Origin: Liolophura sinensis
Taxonomy: Eukaryota; Mollusca; Polyplacophora; Chitonida; Chitonidae
DNA length: 64,000 bases
Direction of reading: 5' to 3'
Assembly: GCF_032854445.1 (NCBI RefSeq)
Contig: NC_088297.1
Span: forward strand, 12,112,163 to 12,176,162
The notes below the pieces were generated by a model. It searched no databases and had not been told where the DNA came from. It saw only the letters and a program-made list of their open reading frames with translations. This document shows positions 1 through 11,017 of this stretch, in pieces. Position numbers and translations under genes: made by a program. How positions within the stretch are numbered: position 1 is the stretch's first letter; every line of letters begins with the position of its first letter.

Positions 1-150
1 GGCATATGCCAAGCTGGTTTTCAATTTCAAGGCTTTTCCGTCTATGTTCAACTTCAAAAATACTGATTTTCAAGGTTTTTCGATGCCTGGAAAAGTCTCC
101 TTCAATGTCTAGGCTTTTCAATGTTTTCCAGGCTCCAGACGAATCCTCGT

Positions 151-807
151 CTACATGGCGCCCTGTTGACGGGCCTGACGGTTCCTGGACGCTTTCTCCA
201 ATTTCCTCTCCAGCCGTTCCCTGGTTTCCCGTCTCTTAGATTCCTCACCCTCTGCCTTCTTGAGAACGACCTGTCGTTGTCTGGCAGACGCGATTCGCGC
301 CTTCCTCGTCACAGATGCCAACTGCTCTTTCCGCAGGTTGGTGGCCTTGGACATGCGGTTATTCAAGTCAGCCTGTATTTTGTCCTGCTGTGGTTTGAGA
401 TCTATGGGATCAAGCAGCCTTGGTTTTCCAGACGGGTAGGCGTTTCCGTCAAAGGAGAGATAAAATGCCACGCTTCCGTTGGCTGTTTCTCGTAGGGTTT
501 CCGATTTGAGAAGACCATCCTGTCGGAGCTGTGTACGGATGTCTTCATCGGTGTCCCGTTTTCGGGCTATTGCCAGCGCGGGTTGCAGCTCCAGTGGTAA
601 GTATATGGCCTCCACCACTGTAACCCCGTCGTCCACTGGCTGCTGTCTTGCACAGTGGGATTTAACCTTCTTCTTCTTTCTTTGGCAGGTCATGCATCCC
701 ATGCATGACGCCACGGCAACCATTAAAACACTTCGTAAAAATCTCCTGACGCAAGCCATGTCTTTGACAATACTGTTGTCATCAACACAATAAGTGTGAA
801 GAATCAC
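151..807 (-). CDS. Stathmin-domain protein (STMND1-like), copy 1
   Basis: Single-exon open frame of 218 codons. The C-terminal ~110 residues are highly charged, rich in Lys/Arg/Glu/Gln and predicted helical, without Pro or Gly breaks (SKATNLRKEQLAS, RRETRERLERKLEKASRNRQ). They follow a short beta-like segment (SVAFYLSFD). This is the layout of a stathmin-like domain, which binds tubulin dimers. The middle part (DEDIRTQLRQDGLL) resembles the linker of stathmin domain-containing protein 1 as I remember it. Possible starts are codon 1, Met17 (gives a hydrophobic FLRSVLMVAVASCMG segment) or Met36 at 702. The last gives MGCMTCQRKKKK, a myristoylation/palmitoylation plus polybasic start like that of STMND1, and I favour it. 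Membrane anchoring and tubulin binding are inferred. No similarity search was possible. Confidence 0.6.
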   Translation of the reverse strand: MILHTYCVDDNSIVKDMACVRRFLRSVLMVAVASCMGCMTCQRKKKKVKSHCARQQPVDDGVTVVEAIYLPLELQPALAIARKRDTDEDIRTQLRQDGLLKSETLRETANGSVAFYLSFDGNAYPSGKPRLLDPIDLKPQQDKIQADLNNRMSKATNLRKEQLASVTRKARIASARQRQVVLKKAEGEESKRRETRERLERKLEKASRNRQARQQGAM

Positions 808-826
808 GTCATGCTATTGTCTACTG

Positions 827-960
827 TGACGTCACGTTGCTGAGTCACGTGAGAGTGACGCATACATTAGATTATTAGAATACGCCGCCTAACGTCACCA
901 ACAAACGTGACAATGGAGATGCGGCGATCGCCCGGCTCAACGTGCATCTGACGCCATCTT
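827..960 (-). promoter_or_regulatory. Likely promoter of stathmin-like copy 1
   Basis: Just upstream of the frame lie a perfect palindromic CRE (TGACGTCA, 827-834), an AP-1-type site (TGAGTCA, 841-847) overlapping an E-box (CACGTG, 846-851), further TGACG half-sites, and AAGATGGCGT on the minus strand (951-960), which looks like a YY1 initiator. The motifs are read directly; their use is inferred. Confidence 0.55.
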
Positions 961-1010
961 GATTTCTTTCCCCAGCTCATCATAATGACGCGACATTAAC
1001 GACAGACTGC

Positions 1011-1240
1011 TTCGGTGGGCTGATGTGTCTAGCGCGTCCGCCTCAAAGTCGGGAGACCTGAGATCAAACCCGGGTCGTGTCATAGAGTATAAACCTTAAA
1101 AAAAATTGCACTTGCTGCTATCTCCCTTGCCGCTCAGGCGTGAGATGCTATTAGAAGGGAACATGATTGGTTAGGTCAATTTCAGGATTATGTCACCGGG
1201 TGGGGTGTCGTTGTTATTGTCAGTTTTAGTGGTCTTATCG
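1011..1240 (+). mobile_element. tRNA-headed SINE-like element in unit 1
   Basis: The stretch 1013-1085 reads like a degenerate tRNA: an A-box-like tgtgtctagcgcgtcc and a B-box-like gagatcaaaccc, followed by a non-tRNA body. Copies lie at 6191-6420 and 11065-11290. Because all three sit at the same place in each unit, insertion preceded the amplification. The 3' limit is uncertain. Confidence 0.4.
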
Positions 1241-3585
1241 TGTATCACATTTGTCAACTTTTCGTGCATGCTCAACTACAGAAACTATTGCTCAAATCAC
1301 ATTTTCCAGACTCCTTGGAATGCCGTAATGTTATACAGTTATGCAAACTTTAAGCAATGTGAAATGGTTTATTTTTAACATATATATGGCAGTGCATCAA
1401 CCAATTTCAGATATCCTGGATAGAAAGCTTGTTCAAAAGAATCTCAAACATGATATAGTATCTGAAGCTGGTTCAGTAGCATGTTTTCAGATCAAACTAT
1501 ATACATATGTTTACCCAGCTGGTATTTAATTTCAAGGCTTTTTCGTGAAGGTCCAACTACACAAATGTCTAAACCTGTATCTTATTTTAACCTGCCCAGG
1601 TGAAAAGAGCTCTACAGGATTTTGGCGATCCCGAAAATCTGGGCGCATTTGCCCAAGCAAAAGCCTGACATTTCGCCTGACACCTGCCATGTTTAGTGAT
1701 AGTGTTTTACTGAAGCAACCTCCTTACCACACGTAAGCAATTTGCATAATTTGCTCAAGTCTTGTGTAGGGTTTGACTTATGCTTTTTCGAGAAAAACTC
1801 CATGTTAGACTTAAGCAAAATACTACCGACTTAAGCAATTTACTGAACTTCAGAACCCTTGTGAAACCGCGCCCAAATCTATTACGGACTTTATCCAAAG
1901 CTAAACTGAACGTTGCTACCGTAACGCACCACTTCGGTCATATAGACTTCCGCGCATGACCGTGCCGCGAAGATGAAGAAAAAAAAAATTCCAAACATGG
2001 TAGATGTTGATTTGAGTAATCTGATTCGAAAGTTTAAACGTCTGGATTACTCTTGAAAGATGGTTTACCAATGCCGGCTTTGACGTATTACATTTCGGGC
2101 GTTTTAAGGTATCGGTTGATAGCAAATATAATGTAGGGTTCGAACTGGGGTCGAACAAGTGCCATAGAAAAGAGTATGCATTTCCTTGCATGTACATGCC
2201 ATAAAATATTCTTATATATACCTCAAGTTGATAAATTATAAATAAATTCAGCACCAAAATATACTGTGGGCGACTCCATTTTGCCTAAGACCTAGTCCTG
2301 AGGTCTTTATGTGTTAGGGGGAGAATTTCCGTCGGAAACCGCCTAAGTGCAGTTCGTACATTTTTGGTAGAACTTCCCTTGCTGGCTTCAGTACACTACC
2401 GCTGGGCATCAAATAATTTGTCTGTCCGTAGTCACGGTCGTCTCAGTTATCAATTCCAGGTATGTGTTCCCACTTGTCATCACTAGTAAATCCACACAAC
2501 CAAGCATGAAACTATAGTGGAAACTGGATAAATTCCAACTCCAGCTGCCATGTTTGAATGCATACTCAACACAGCCCATACAAGGAAGATAACTAAAGAC
2601 AATTCTAACTTATTTTGTACTTGTTCATTTTTGTACTTTTGTACTCTAGGTCATTACTCGTGAGACTGATCCTAAACAATTAGCCAGAATGCATGCCAAG
2701 GTCTAACTTGCCCAACAGCGGCAGTGGTAATTGTATACATGATTCCCCTCACTGTGAGCAGTATGCATTTAAACATGGCGGTTGGAGTTGCAATTTATCC
2801 AGTTTCTACACTAATTTCATTCTTGTGTGGGTTTACTAGTGATGACACATGAAAACACCTACCTGGAATTGATAGATGAGACGACTGAGACTAGAGACAG
2901 ATACATTATTTGGTGCCCTGCAGTAGTAAACTGAAGCCAGCAAGGGAAGTACAGAGGTGTTCAATGTAAGCTTATGGAACAAGACAGGGCTGTGATGGTA
3001 TACGTAATCACACCCCACAGAGCTAACCTTTCCGATGTTTAACTTGGCATCGTCAGTGAGTGAATGAATTTCGATAATTGGTGATTTAGAAGAAACTTGG
3101 CATCACCTGTACCCCCTCTATTTCCAAATGAGCAGCCCCCACCGGGAATCCACGGCAGCACCACACTGGGTATATAACGAGCTGGATGCTCAATTCATCC
3201 CTTTAAGTGGTCTCAAGGGGTCCGTTGGCCAACTACTTAATTCCTGCTCACCTAAAGAATTTCATTTGATTACCTTATGTTATTCCCACTAGAGGGTGAA
3301 GAGTGAGCCGTTCTTGACCATTTTCGTATCATACTTATTGTCTTGCAGGCTGAGAGGTAGTTTACAAACTACCAAAGCTGTGATATTACAAAATGCGAAT
3401 ATCAGTTTTGATCGTTGGTTTCACTGAGTGCACGAAAGGCATATATCGTTTTTCCAAAGTTATGATTTAGTGTCAGGCAGACCGGGGCCAATTTTTGTAA
3501 TGTTGCTTCATTAACCAACGTTATTGAGATATCACAGCATTATTGACATATTTGTTACCGGAAACAAAGTCTATTCTCCTCAGTT
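1240..3585. other. Unclassified noncoding part of the amplified unit
   Basis: No supportable gene. Short open frames here are not kept between copies. The sequence is AT-rich and matched by about 6420-8745 in copy 2. Confidence 0.5.
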
Positions 3586-3960
3586 TAGGCAGGAGAGAGA
3601 GAGAGGGAGTGCTTGGGTTTTAACGTCGTACTTAACTATTTTTCACTCATATGACGACGAAGGAATCCTTAGAGTGCATGTAATGTGCTTCCTTGTTGCA
3701 GGACGGAATTCCACCGCTCTTTTATCTGGTACTGCTTCAATGGGATGATTTACCGAAGGCAGGTAAGCCTCCCCGCCTCAGCCATTATGCTGATACGGGT
3801 CAACCAGTCGTTGCACTGTCCCCTTAATACTGAACGCCAAGCGAGGAAGCTACAATTTCCTCTTTTAAAGTCTTAGTTGTGACCCAACCCAGGATTGACC
3901 CTGGATCTACCGTTCCCGAAGCGGTGGCTCTACCAAATATGCTATCAAGACCGGTAGTTT
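3586..3960 (+). mobile_element. Family B dispersed repeat
   Basis: Begins in a (GAGA)n/(GTGA)n tract followed by ttgggttttaacgtcgtact and catatgacgacgaaggaatcc, and ends near the tRNA-like ggatctaccgttcccgaagc. The same element occurs at 8745, 30510, 33345, 36921 and, inverted and short, 61204. A tRNA-like segment at the right end suggests a SINE transcribed from the minus strand. Confidence 0.65.
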
Positions 3961-4159
3961 AAGCTGGATATCACATCCCGGCGTACACACACTTTATATG
4001 TGGAGCTGAATTTAAAACACCCAAAATCGGTAACAATTTACCTCATATACTGAGTATAAGTTATTACATGGCGAGGCATATTATGTTTGTGATGAATTAG
4101 GGATGTTAGTTCCTCTTCGAAATATCAAGATAAGAAGTAGTCGTACAAACACTTTTTAT

Positions 4160-4495
4160 GTGACTTTGTCCGAATAGACAAACGAGCACTTTTCAACTAA
4201 CTTTGTCCGGGTAAACAAACAAACACTTGACTCTTGACTAATTTGTCCGGGTAGACAAACGAACAATTGACTTTTAACTACCTTTGTCCGGGTAGACAAG
4301 AGAAAAACTGACGCTTAACTTACTTTGTCCTACAGTCAATCCAACATCTGACTTTTAATTAACTATTTCCAAGTAGACAAATGAACACTTTTTAACTAAT
4401 TTTGTTTGGGTAGACAAACTAACACTCTTTAAAACTTTGTCCGGGTAGAGAAACGAACATTTTTTAACTAACATTGTCCGGGCAGACAAACGCAA
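4160..4495. repeat. Minisatellite in unit 1
   Basis: About nine imperfect copies of a roughly 35-40 bp unit built on ctttgtccgggtagacaaac and gaacactttttaacta. Copy 2 of the segmental duplication keeps only about five (9130-9365). Confidence 0.8.
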
Positions 4496-4497
4496 TT

Positions 4498-4595
4498 AAT
4501 TTCTTTATTTATTTATTTGATTGGTGTTTTACGCCGTACTCAAGAATATTTCATTTATACGACGGCGGTCAGCACTATGGTGGGTGGAAACGCAA
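4498..4595 (-). mobile_element. Family A SINE, 3' fragment
   Basis: Only the conserved 3' end is present: (TTTA)n tail, gattggtgttttacgccgta and the attatggtgggtgga block. It is repeated at 9367-9466 in the second unit. Confidence 0.8.
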
Positions 4596-5330
4596 TTAAT
4601 GATATATACAAAGAGCGACGTTGTCATTCACACATTCTGTATAGAATGTATTTTATTTCAAAAATGGCCACATTGTAATATAGAACAAAATTGTTTATCG
4701 CATGGAAGAGTAGGCTATAGGTCTACTTATTGTCATTTTCACCGTTACACAAATTGCTGGGATTTGCCAGTGTAGGCGGTCATAAGAAATATAATCTAGA
4801 TAAGAGGCAGAACCGAAGGACACCTAATAACTGTGCATCCTTGGGTTAGCAAGAATGATGCCAAGATATAACCCATGTACGCATAGATCTCAACAACAGC
4901 AATACAAATCCAGGTATACGTACGTGTACATGCATGTAGAGGGAAGTATCAGTAGGAAGTGCTGGATGTCTAGAGCTCATATACATGACTAAACGAGACA
5001 AAGCTCTCAGATATTTAAAACTCATTATCCTAAAACTGAATTATATCACATTTTCAAGGCCACTTGGAGCAAATATTCTACAGCTTATAAGCTATACAAG
5101 CTTATAAAGCAATCTAAAATTTCCATATATAGGCTGAACTTTCACATATACATGGAATGGTAAACTAGAAGGTGTATGTAGGCATATGCCAAGCTGGTTT
5201 TCAATTTCAAGGCTTTTCCGTCTATGTTCAAATACAAAAATACTGATTTTCAAGGTTTTTCGATGCCTGGAAAAGTCTCCTTCAATGTCTAGGCTTTTCA
5301 ATGTTTTCCAGGCTCCAGACGAATCCTCGT

Positions 5331-5987
5331 CTACATGGCGCCCTGTTGACGGGCCTGACGGTTCCTGGACGCTTTCTCCAATTTCCTCTCCAGCCGTTCC
5401 CTGGTTTCCCGTCTCTTAGATTCCTCACCCTCTGCCTTCTTGAGAACGACCTGTCGTTGTCTGGCAGACGCGATTCGCGCCTTCCTCTTCACAGATGCCA
5501 ACTGCTCTTTCCGCAGGTTGGTGGCCTTGGACATGCGGTTATTCAAGTCAGCCTGTATTTTGTCCTGCTGTGGTTTGGGATCTATGGGATCAAGCAGCCT
5601 TGGTTTTCCAGACGGGTAGGCGTTTCCGTCAAAGGAGAGGTAAAATGCCACGCTTCCGTTGGCTGTTTCTCGTAGGGTTTCCGATTTGAGAAGACCATCC
5701 TGTCGGAGCTGTGTACGGATGTCTTCATCGGTGTCCCGTTTTCGGGCTATTGCCAGCGCGGGTTGCAGCTCCAGTGGTAAGTATATGGCCTCCACCACTG
5801 TAACCCGGTCGTCCACTGGCTGCTGTCTTGCACAGTGGGATTTAACCTTCTTCTTCTTCCTTTGGCAGGTCATGCATCCCATGCATGACGCCACGGCAAC
5901 CATTAAAACACTTCGTAAAAATCTCCTGACGCAAGCCATGTCTTTGACAATACTGTTGTCATCAACACAATAAGTGTGAAGAATCAC
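5331..5987 (-). CDS. Stathmin-domain protein (STMND1-like), copy 2
   Basis: Second intact 218-codon copy, nearly identical to copy 1. Visible changes include Gly to Arg in the VDDG motif, Leu to Pro after DPID, and Thr to Lys in the ASVTRK segment. The MGC start candidate is at 5882. No stop or frameshift is seen, although the noncoding part of the same unit has deletions. The promoter block upstream (6007-6031) is the same as in copy 1. Confidence 0.6.
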   Translation of the reverse strand: MILHTYCVDDNSIVKDMACVRRFLRSVLMVAVASCMGCMTCQRKKKKVKSHCARQQPVDDRVTVVEAIYLPLELQPALAIARKRDTDEDIRTQLRQDGLLKSETLRETANGSVAFYLSFDGNAYPSGKPRLLDPIDPKPQQDKIQADLNNRMSKATNLRKEQLASVKRKARIASARQRQVVLKKAEGEESKRRETRERLERKLEKASRNRQARQQGAM

Positions 5988-6006
5988 GTCATGCTATTGT
6001 CTACTG

Positions 6007-6140
6007 TGACGTCACGTTGCTGAGTCACGTGAGAGTGACGCATACATTAGATTATTAGAATACGCCGCCTAACGTCACCAACAAACGTGACAATGGAGAT
6101 GCGGCGATCGCCCAGCTCAACGTGCGTCTGACGCCATCTT
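6007..6140 (-). promoter_or_regulatory. Likely promoter of stathmin-like copy 2
   Basis: Same motif set as in copy 1 at the same spacing: CRE 6007-6014, AP-1 6021-6027, E-box 6026-6031, YY1-like near 6131-6140. Confidence 0.55.
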
Positions 6141-8744
6141 GATTTCTTTCCCCAGCTCATCATAATGACGCGACATTAACGACAGACTGCTTCGGTGGGC
6201 TGATGTGTCTAGCGCGTCCGCCTCAAAGTCGGGAGACCTGAGATTACACCCGGGTCGTGTCATAGAGTATAAACCTTAAAATAAATTGCACTTGCTGCTA
6301 TCTCCCTTGCTGCTCAGGCGTGAGATGCTATTAGAAGGGAACATGATTGGTTAGGTCAATTTCAGGATTATGTCACCGGGTGGGGTGTCGTTGTTATTGT
6401 CAGTTTTAGTGGTCTTATCGTGTATCACATTTGTCAACTTTTCGTGCATGCTCACCTATAGAAACTATTGCTCAAATCACATTTTCCAGACTCCTTGGAT
6501 TACCGTAATGTTATACAGTTATGTAAACTTTAAGCAATGTGAAATGGTTTATTTTTCACATATATATGGCAGTGCATCACCCAATTTCAGATATCCTGGA
6601 TAGAAAGCTTGTTCAAAAGAATCTCAAACATGATATAGTATGTGAAGCTGGTTCAGTGGCCTGTTTTCAGATCAAACTATATACATATGTTTACCCAGCT
6701 GGTATTTAATTTCAAGGCTTTTCCGTGAAGATCCAACTACACAAATGTCTAAACCTGTATCTTATTTTAACCTGCCCAGGTGAAAAGAACTCTACAGGGT
6801 TTTGGCGATCCCGAAAATCTGGGCGCATTTGCCCAAGCAAAAGCCTGACATTTCGCCTGACACCTGCCATGTTTAGTGATAGTGTTTTACTGAAGCAACC
6901 TCCTTACCACACGTAAGCAATTTGCATAATTTGCTCAAGTCTTGTGTAGGGTTTGACTTATGCTTTTTCGAGAAAAACTCCATGTTAGACTTAAGCAAAA
7001 TACTACTGACTTAAGCAATTTACTGAACTTCAGAACCCTTGTGAAACCGCGCCCAAATCTATTACGGACTTTATCCAAAGCTAAACTGAACGTTGCTACC
7101 GTAACGCACAACTTCGGTCATATAGACTTCCGCGCATGACCGTGCCGCGAAGATGAAGAAAAAAAAATTCCAAACATGGTAGATGTTGATTTGAGTAATC
7201 TGATTCGAAAGTTTAAACGTCTGGATTACTCTTGAAAGATGGTTTACCAATGCTGGCTTTGACGTATTACATTTCGGGCGTTTTAAGGTATCGGTTGATA
7301 GCAAATATAATGTAGGGTTCGAGCTGGGGTCGAACAAGTGCCAAAGAAAAGAGTATGCATTTCCTTGCATGTACATGCCATAAAATATTCTCATATATAC
7401 CTCAAGTTGATAAATTACAAATAAATTCAGCACCAAAATATACTGTGGGCGACTCCATTTTGCCTAAGACCTAGTCCTGAGGTCTTTATGTGTTAGGGGG
7501 AGAATTTCCGTCGGAAACCGCCTAAGTGCAGTTCGTACATTTCCGGCAGAACTTCCCTTGCTGGCTTCAGTACACTACCGCTGGGCATCAAATAATTTGT
7601 CTGTCCGTAGTCACGGTCGTCTCAGTTATCAATTCCAGGTATGTGTTCCCACTTGTCCTCAATAGTAAATCCACACAGCCAAGCATGAAACTATAGTGGA
7701 AACTGGATAAATTCCAACTCCAGCTGCCATGTTTGAATGCATACTCATCACAGCCCATACAAGGAAGATAACTAAACACAATTCTAACTTATTTTGTACT
7801 TGTTCATTTTTTTACTTTTGTACTCTAGGTCATTACTCGTGAGACTGATCCTAAACAATTAGCCAGAATGCATGCCAAGGTCTAACTTGCCCAATAGCGG
7901 CAGTGGTAATTGTGTACATGATTCCACTCACTGTGAGCAGTATGCATTTAAACATGGCGGTTGGAGTTGGAATTTATCCAGTTTCTACACTAGTTTCATT
8001 CTTGTGTGGGTTTACTAGTGATGACACATGAAAACACCTACCTGGAATTGATAGATGAGACGACTGGGGCGACGGACAGATACATTATTTGGTGCCCGTC
8101 AGTAGTAAACTGAAGCCAGCAAGGGGAGTACAGAGGTGTTCAAGGTAAGCTTATGAAACAAGACAGGGCTGCGATAGTATACGTAATCACACCCCACAGA
8201 GCTAACCTTTGCGATGTTTAACTTGGCATCGTCAGTGAGTGAATGAATTTCGATAATTGATGTTTAAGAAGAAATTTGGCATCACCTGTGCCCCCTCTAT
8301 TTCCAAATGAGCAGCGCCCACTGGGTATATAACGAGCTGGATGCTCAATTGATCCCTTTAAGTGGTCTCAAGGGGTCCGTTGGCCAACTACTTAATTCCT
8401 GCTCATCTAAAGTATTTCATTTGATTACCTTATGTTATTCCCACTAGGGGTGAAGTGTGGGCCGTTCTTGACCATTTTCGTATCATACTTATTGTCTTGC
8501 AGGCTGAGAGGTAGTTTACAAACTGCCAAAGCTGTGATATTACAAAATGCGAATATCAGTTTTGATCGTTTTTCACTTAATCCACGAAAGGCATATATCG
8601 TTTTTCCAAAGTTATGATTTAGTGTCAGGCAGACCGGGGCCAATTTTTGTAATGTTGCTTCATTCACCAACGTTATTGATATATCAGCATTATTGACATA
8701 TTTGTTACCGGAAACAAAGTCTGTTCTCCTCAGTTTAGGCAGGA

Positions 8745-8940
8745 GAGAGAGAAAGAGAGAGAGTGAGTGCTTGGGGTTTAACGTCGTACTTCTCTATTTT
8801 TCACTCATATGACGACGAAGGAATCCTTAGAGTGCATGTAATGTGCTTCCTTGTTGCAGGACGGAATTCCACCACTCTTTTCTACCGTTTCCGAAGCGGT
8901 GGCTCTACCAAATATGCTGTCAGGACCGGTAGTTTAAGCT
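8745..8940 (+). mobile_element. Family B repeat, internally deleted
   Basis: Copy 2 counterpart of the element at 3586. About 180 bp of its middle is missing, so the left part (to ccaccactcttt) joins directly to ctaccgtttccgaagcggtg. Confidence 0.65.
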
Positions 8941-9129
8941 GGATATCACGCCCGGCGTACATACACTTTAAATGTGGAGCTGAATTTAAAACACGAAAAT
9001 TCGGTAACAATTTACCTCATATACTGAGTATAAGTTATTACATGCCGAGGCATATTATGTTTGTGATGAATTAAGGATGTTAGTTCGTCTTCGAAATATC
9101 AAGATAAGAAGTAGTCGTACAAACACTTT

Positions 9130-9365
9130 TTATGTGACTTTGTCCGGGTAAACAAACAAACATTTTTCAACTAACTTTGACCGGGCAAACAAACAAACAC
9201 TTGACTCTTGACGAACATCTGACTTTTAATTAACTATTTCCGGGTAGATAAATGAACACTTTTTAACTAATTTTGTTGGGGTAGACAAACTTACACTCTT
9301 TAAAACTTTGTCCGGGTAGAGAAACGAACATTTTTTAACTAACATTGTCCGGGCAGACAAACGCA
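9130..9365. repeat. Minisatellite in unit 2, contracted
   Basis: Same repeat unit as at 4160-4495 with several copies lost, showing that the array changed length after the segmental duplication. Confidence 0.8.
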
Positions 9366-9366
9366 A

Positions 9367-9466
9367 TTGATTTCTTTATTTATTTATTTGATTGGTGTTT
9401 TACGCCATACTCAAGAATATTTCACTTATACGACGGCGGTCCGCATTATGGTGGGTGCAAACGCAA
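9367..9466 (-). mobile_element. Family A SINE, 3' fragment
   Basis: Counterpart of 4498-4595 in segmental copy 2. Confidence 0.8.
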
Positions 9467-10206
9467 TTAATGATATATACAAAGAGCGACTTTGTCATTC
9501 ACACATTCTGCATAGAATATATTTTATTTCAAAAATGCCCACATTGTAATATAGAACAAAATTGTTTATCGCATGGAAGAGTAGGCTATAGGTCTACTTA
9601 TTGTCATTTTCACCGTTACACAAATTGCTGGGATTTGCCAGTGTAGGCGGTCATAAGAAATATAATCTAGATAAGAGGCAGAACCGAAGGACACCTAACA
9701 ACTGTGCATCCTTGGGTTAGCAGGAATGATGCCAAGAAATAACCCATGTACGCACAGATCTCAACAACAGGAATACAAATCCAGGTATACGTACGTGTAC
9801 ATGCATGTAGAGGGAAGTATCAGTAGGAAGTGCTGGATATCTAGAGCTCATATACATGACTAAACGAGCCAAAGCTCTCAGATATTAAAAATCATTATCC
9901 TAAAACTGAATTATATCACATTTTCAAGGCCACTTGGAACAAATATTCTACAGCTTATAAGCTATACAAGCTTATAAAGCAATCTAAAATTACCATATAT
10001 AGGCTGAACTTTCACATATACATGGAATGGTAGCCTAAACTAGAAGGTGTATGTAGGCATATGCCAAGCTGGTTTTCAATTTCAAGGCTTTTCCGTCTAT
10101 GTTCAACTACAAAAAATACTGATTTTCAAGGTTTTTCGATGCCTGGAAAAGTCTCCTTCAATGTCTAGGCTTTTCAATGTTTTCCAGGCTCCAGACGAAG
10201 CCTCGT

Positions 10207-10863
10207 CTACATGGCGCCCTGTTGACGGGCCTGACGGTTCCTGGACGCTTTCTCCAATTTCCTCTCCAGCCGTTCCCTGGTTTCCCGTCTCTTAAATTCC
10301 TCACCCTCTGCCTTCTTGAGAACGACCTGTCGTTGTCTGGCAGACGCGATTCGCGCCTTCCTCTTCACAGATGCCAACTGCTCTTTCCGCAGGTTGGTGG
10401 CCTTGGACATGCGGTTATTCAAGTCAGCCTGTATTTTGTCCTGCTGTGGTTTGAGATCTATGGGATCAAGCAGCCTTGGTTTTCCAGACGGGTAGGCGTT
10501 TCCGTCAAAGGAAAGGTAAAATGCCACGCTTCCGTTGGCTGTTTCTCGTAGGGTTTCCGATTTGAGAAGACCATCCTGTCGGAGCTGTGTACGGACGTCT
10601 TCATCGGTGTCCCGTTTTCGGGCTATTGCCAGCGCGGGTTGCAGCTCCAGTGGTAAGTATATGGCCTCCACCACTGTAACCCCGTCGTCCGCCGGCTGCT
10701 GTCTTGCACAGTGGGATTTAACCTTCTTCTTCTTCCTTTGGCAGGTCATGCATCCCATGCATGACGCCACGGCAACCATTAAAACACTTCGTAAAAATCT
10801 CCTGACGCAGGCCATGTCTTTGACAATACGGTTGTCATCAACACAATAAGTGTGAAGAATCAC
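10207..10863 (-). CDS. Stathmin-domain protein (STMND1-like), copy 3
   Basis: Third intact 218-codon copy. It differs from copies 1 and 2 by a few substitutions (for example Ser to Arg near the N terminus, Val to Ala in QQPVDD, Ile to Val in DEDI, Ser to Phe in GEES). The MGC start candidate is at 10758. The frame stays open even though this copy's flanks are the most diverged, which fits selection on the protein or recent gene conversion. Confidence 0.6.
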   Translation of the reverse strand: MILHTYCVDDNRIVKDMACVRRFLRSVLMVAVASCMGCMTCQRKKKKVKSHCARQQPADDGVTVVEAIYLPLELQPALAIARKRDTDEDVRTQLRQDGLLKSETLRETANGSVAFYLSFDGNAYPSGKPRLLDPIDLKPQQDKIQADLNNRMSKATNLRKEQLASVKRKARIASARQRQVVLKKAEGEEFKRRETRERLERKLEKASRNRQARQQGAM

Positions 10864-10882
10864 TTGATGCTATTGCCTACTG

Positions 10883-11017
10883 TGACGTCACGTTGCTGAG
10901 TCACGTGAGAGTGACGCATACATTAGCTGATTAGAATACGCCGCCTAACGTCACCAACAAACGTGACAATGGAGATGCGGCGATCGCCCGGCTCAACGTG
11001 CATCTGACGCCATCTTG
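10883..11017 (-). promoter_or_regulatory. Likely promoter of stathmin-like copy 3
   Basis: CRE 10883-10890, AP-1 10897-10903 and E-box 10902-10907 are all unchanged, although sequence around them has substitutions (for example at 10864 and 10926). Confidence 0.5.

Larger units (their letters stand above)
1..5180. repeat. Tandem segmental duplication, copy 1
   Basis: First copy of a unit that restarts at 5181 and again at 10056 with the same opening (ggcatatgccaagctggt). Homology to copy 2 runs base for base over most of the length with scattered substitutions. The unit holds a stathmin-like reading frame (minus strand), its promoter, a tRNA-headed SINE-like piece, about 2 kb of unclassified sequence, a family B repeat, a short minisatellite and a SINE fragment. 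The window starts exactly at the unit start, so more copies may lie to the left. Confidence 0.95.
5181..10055. repeat. Tandem segmental duplication, copy 2
   Basis: Second copy, 4875 bp against 5180 bp for copy 1. The length difference comes mainly from internal deletions: inside the family B repeat (near 8880), inside the minisatellite (near 9210) and a short one near 8310. The coding part is intact. Confidence 0.95.

Noticed and set aside
121-793. Plus-strand frames of 124 and 104 codons in the amplified unit, present in all copies
   Set aside because: They are antisense to the stathmin-like frame, and conservation between copies reflects the duplication itself. The minus-strand frame has the plausible protein composition.
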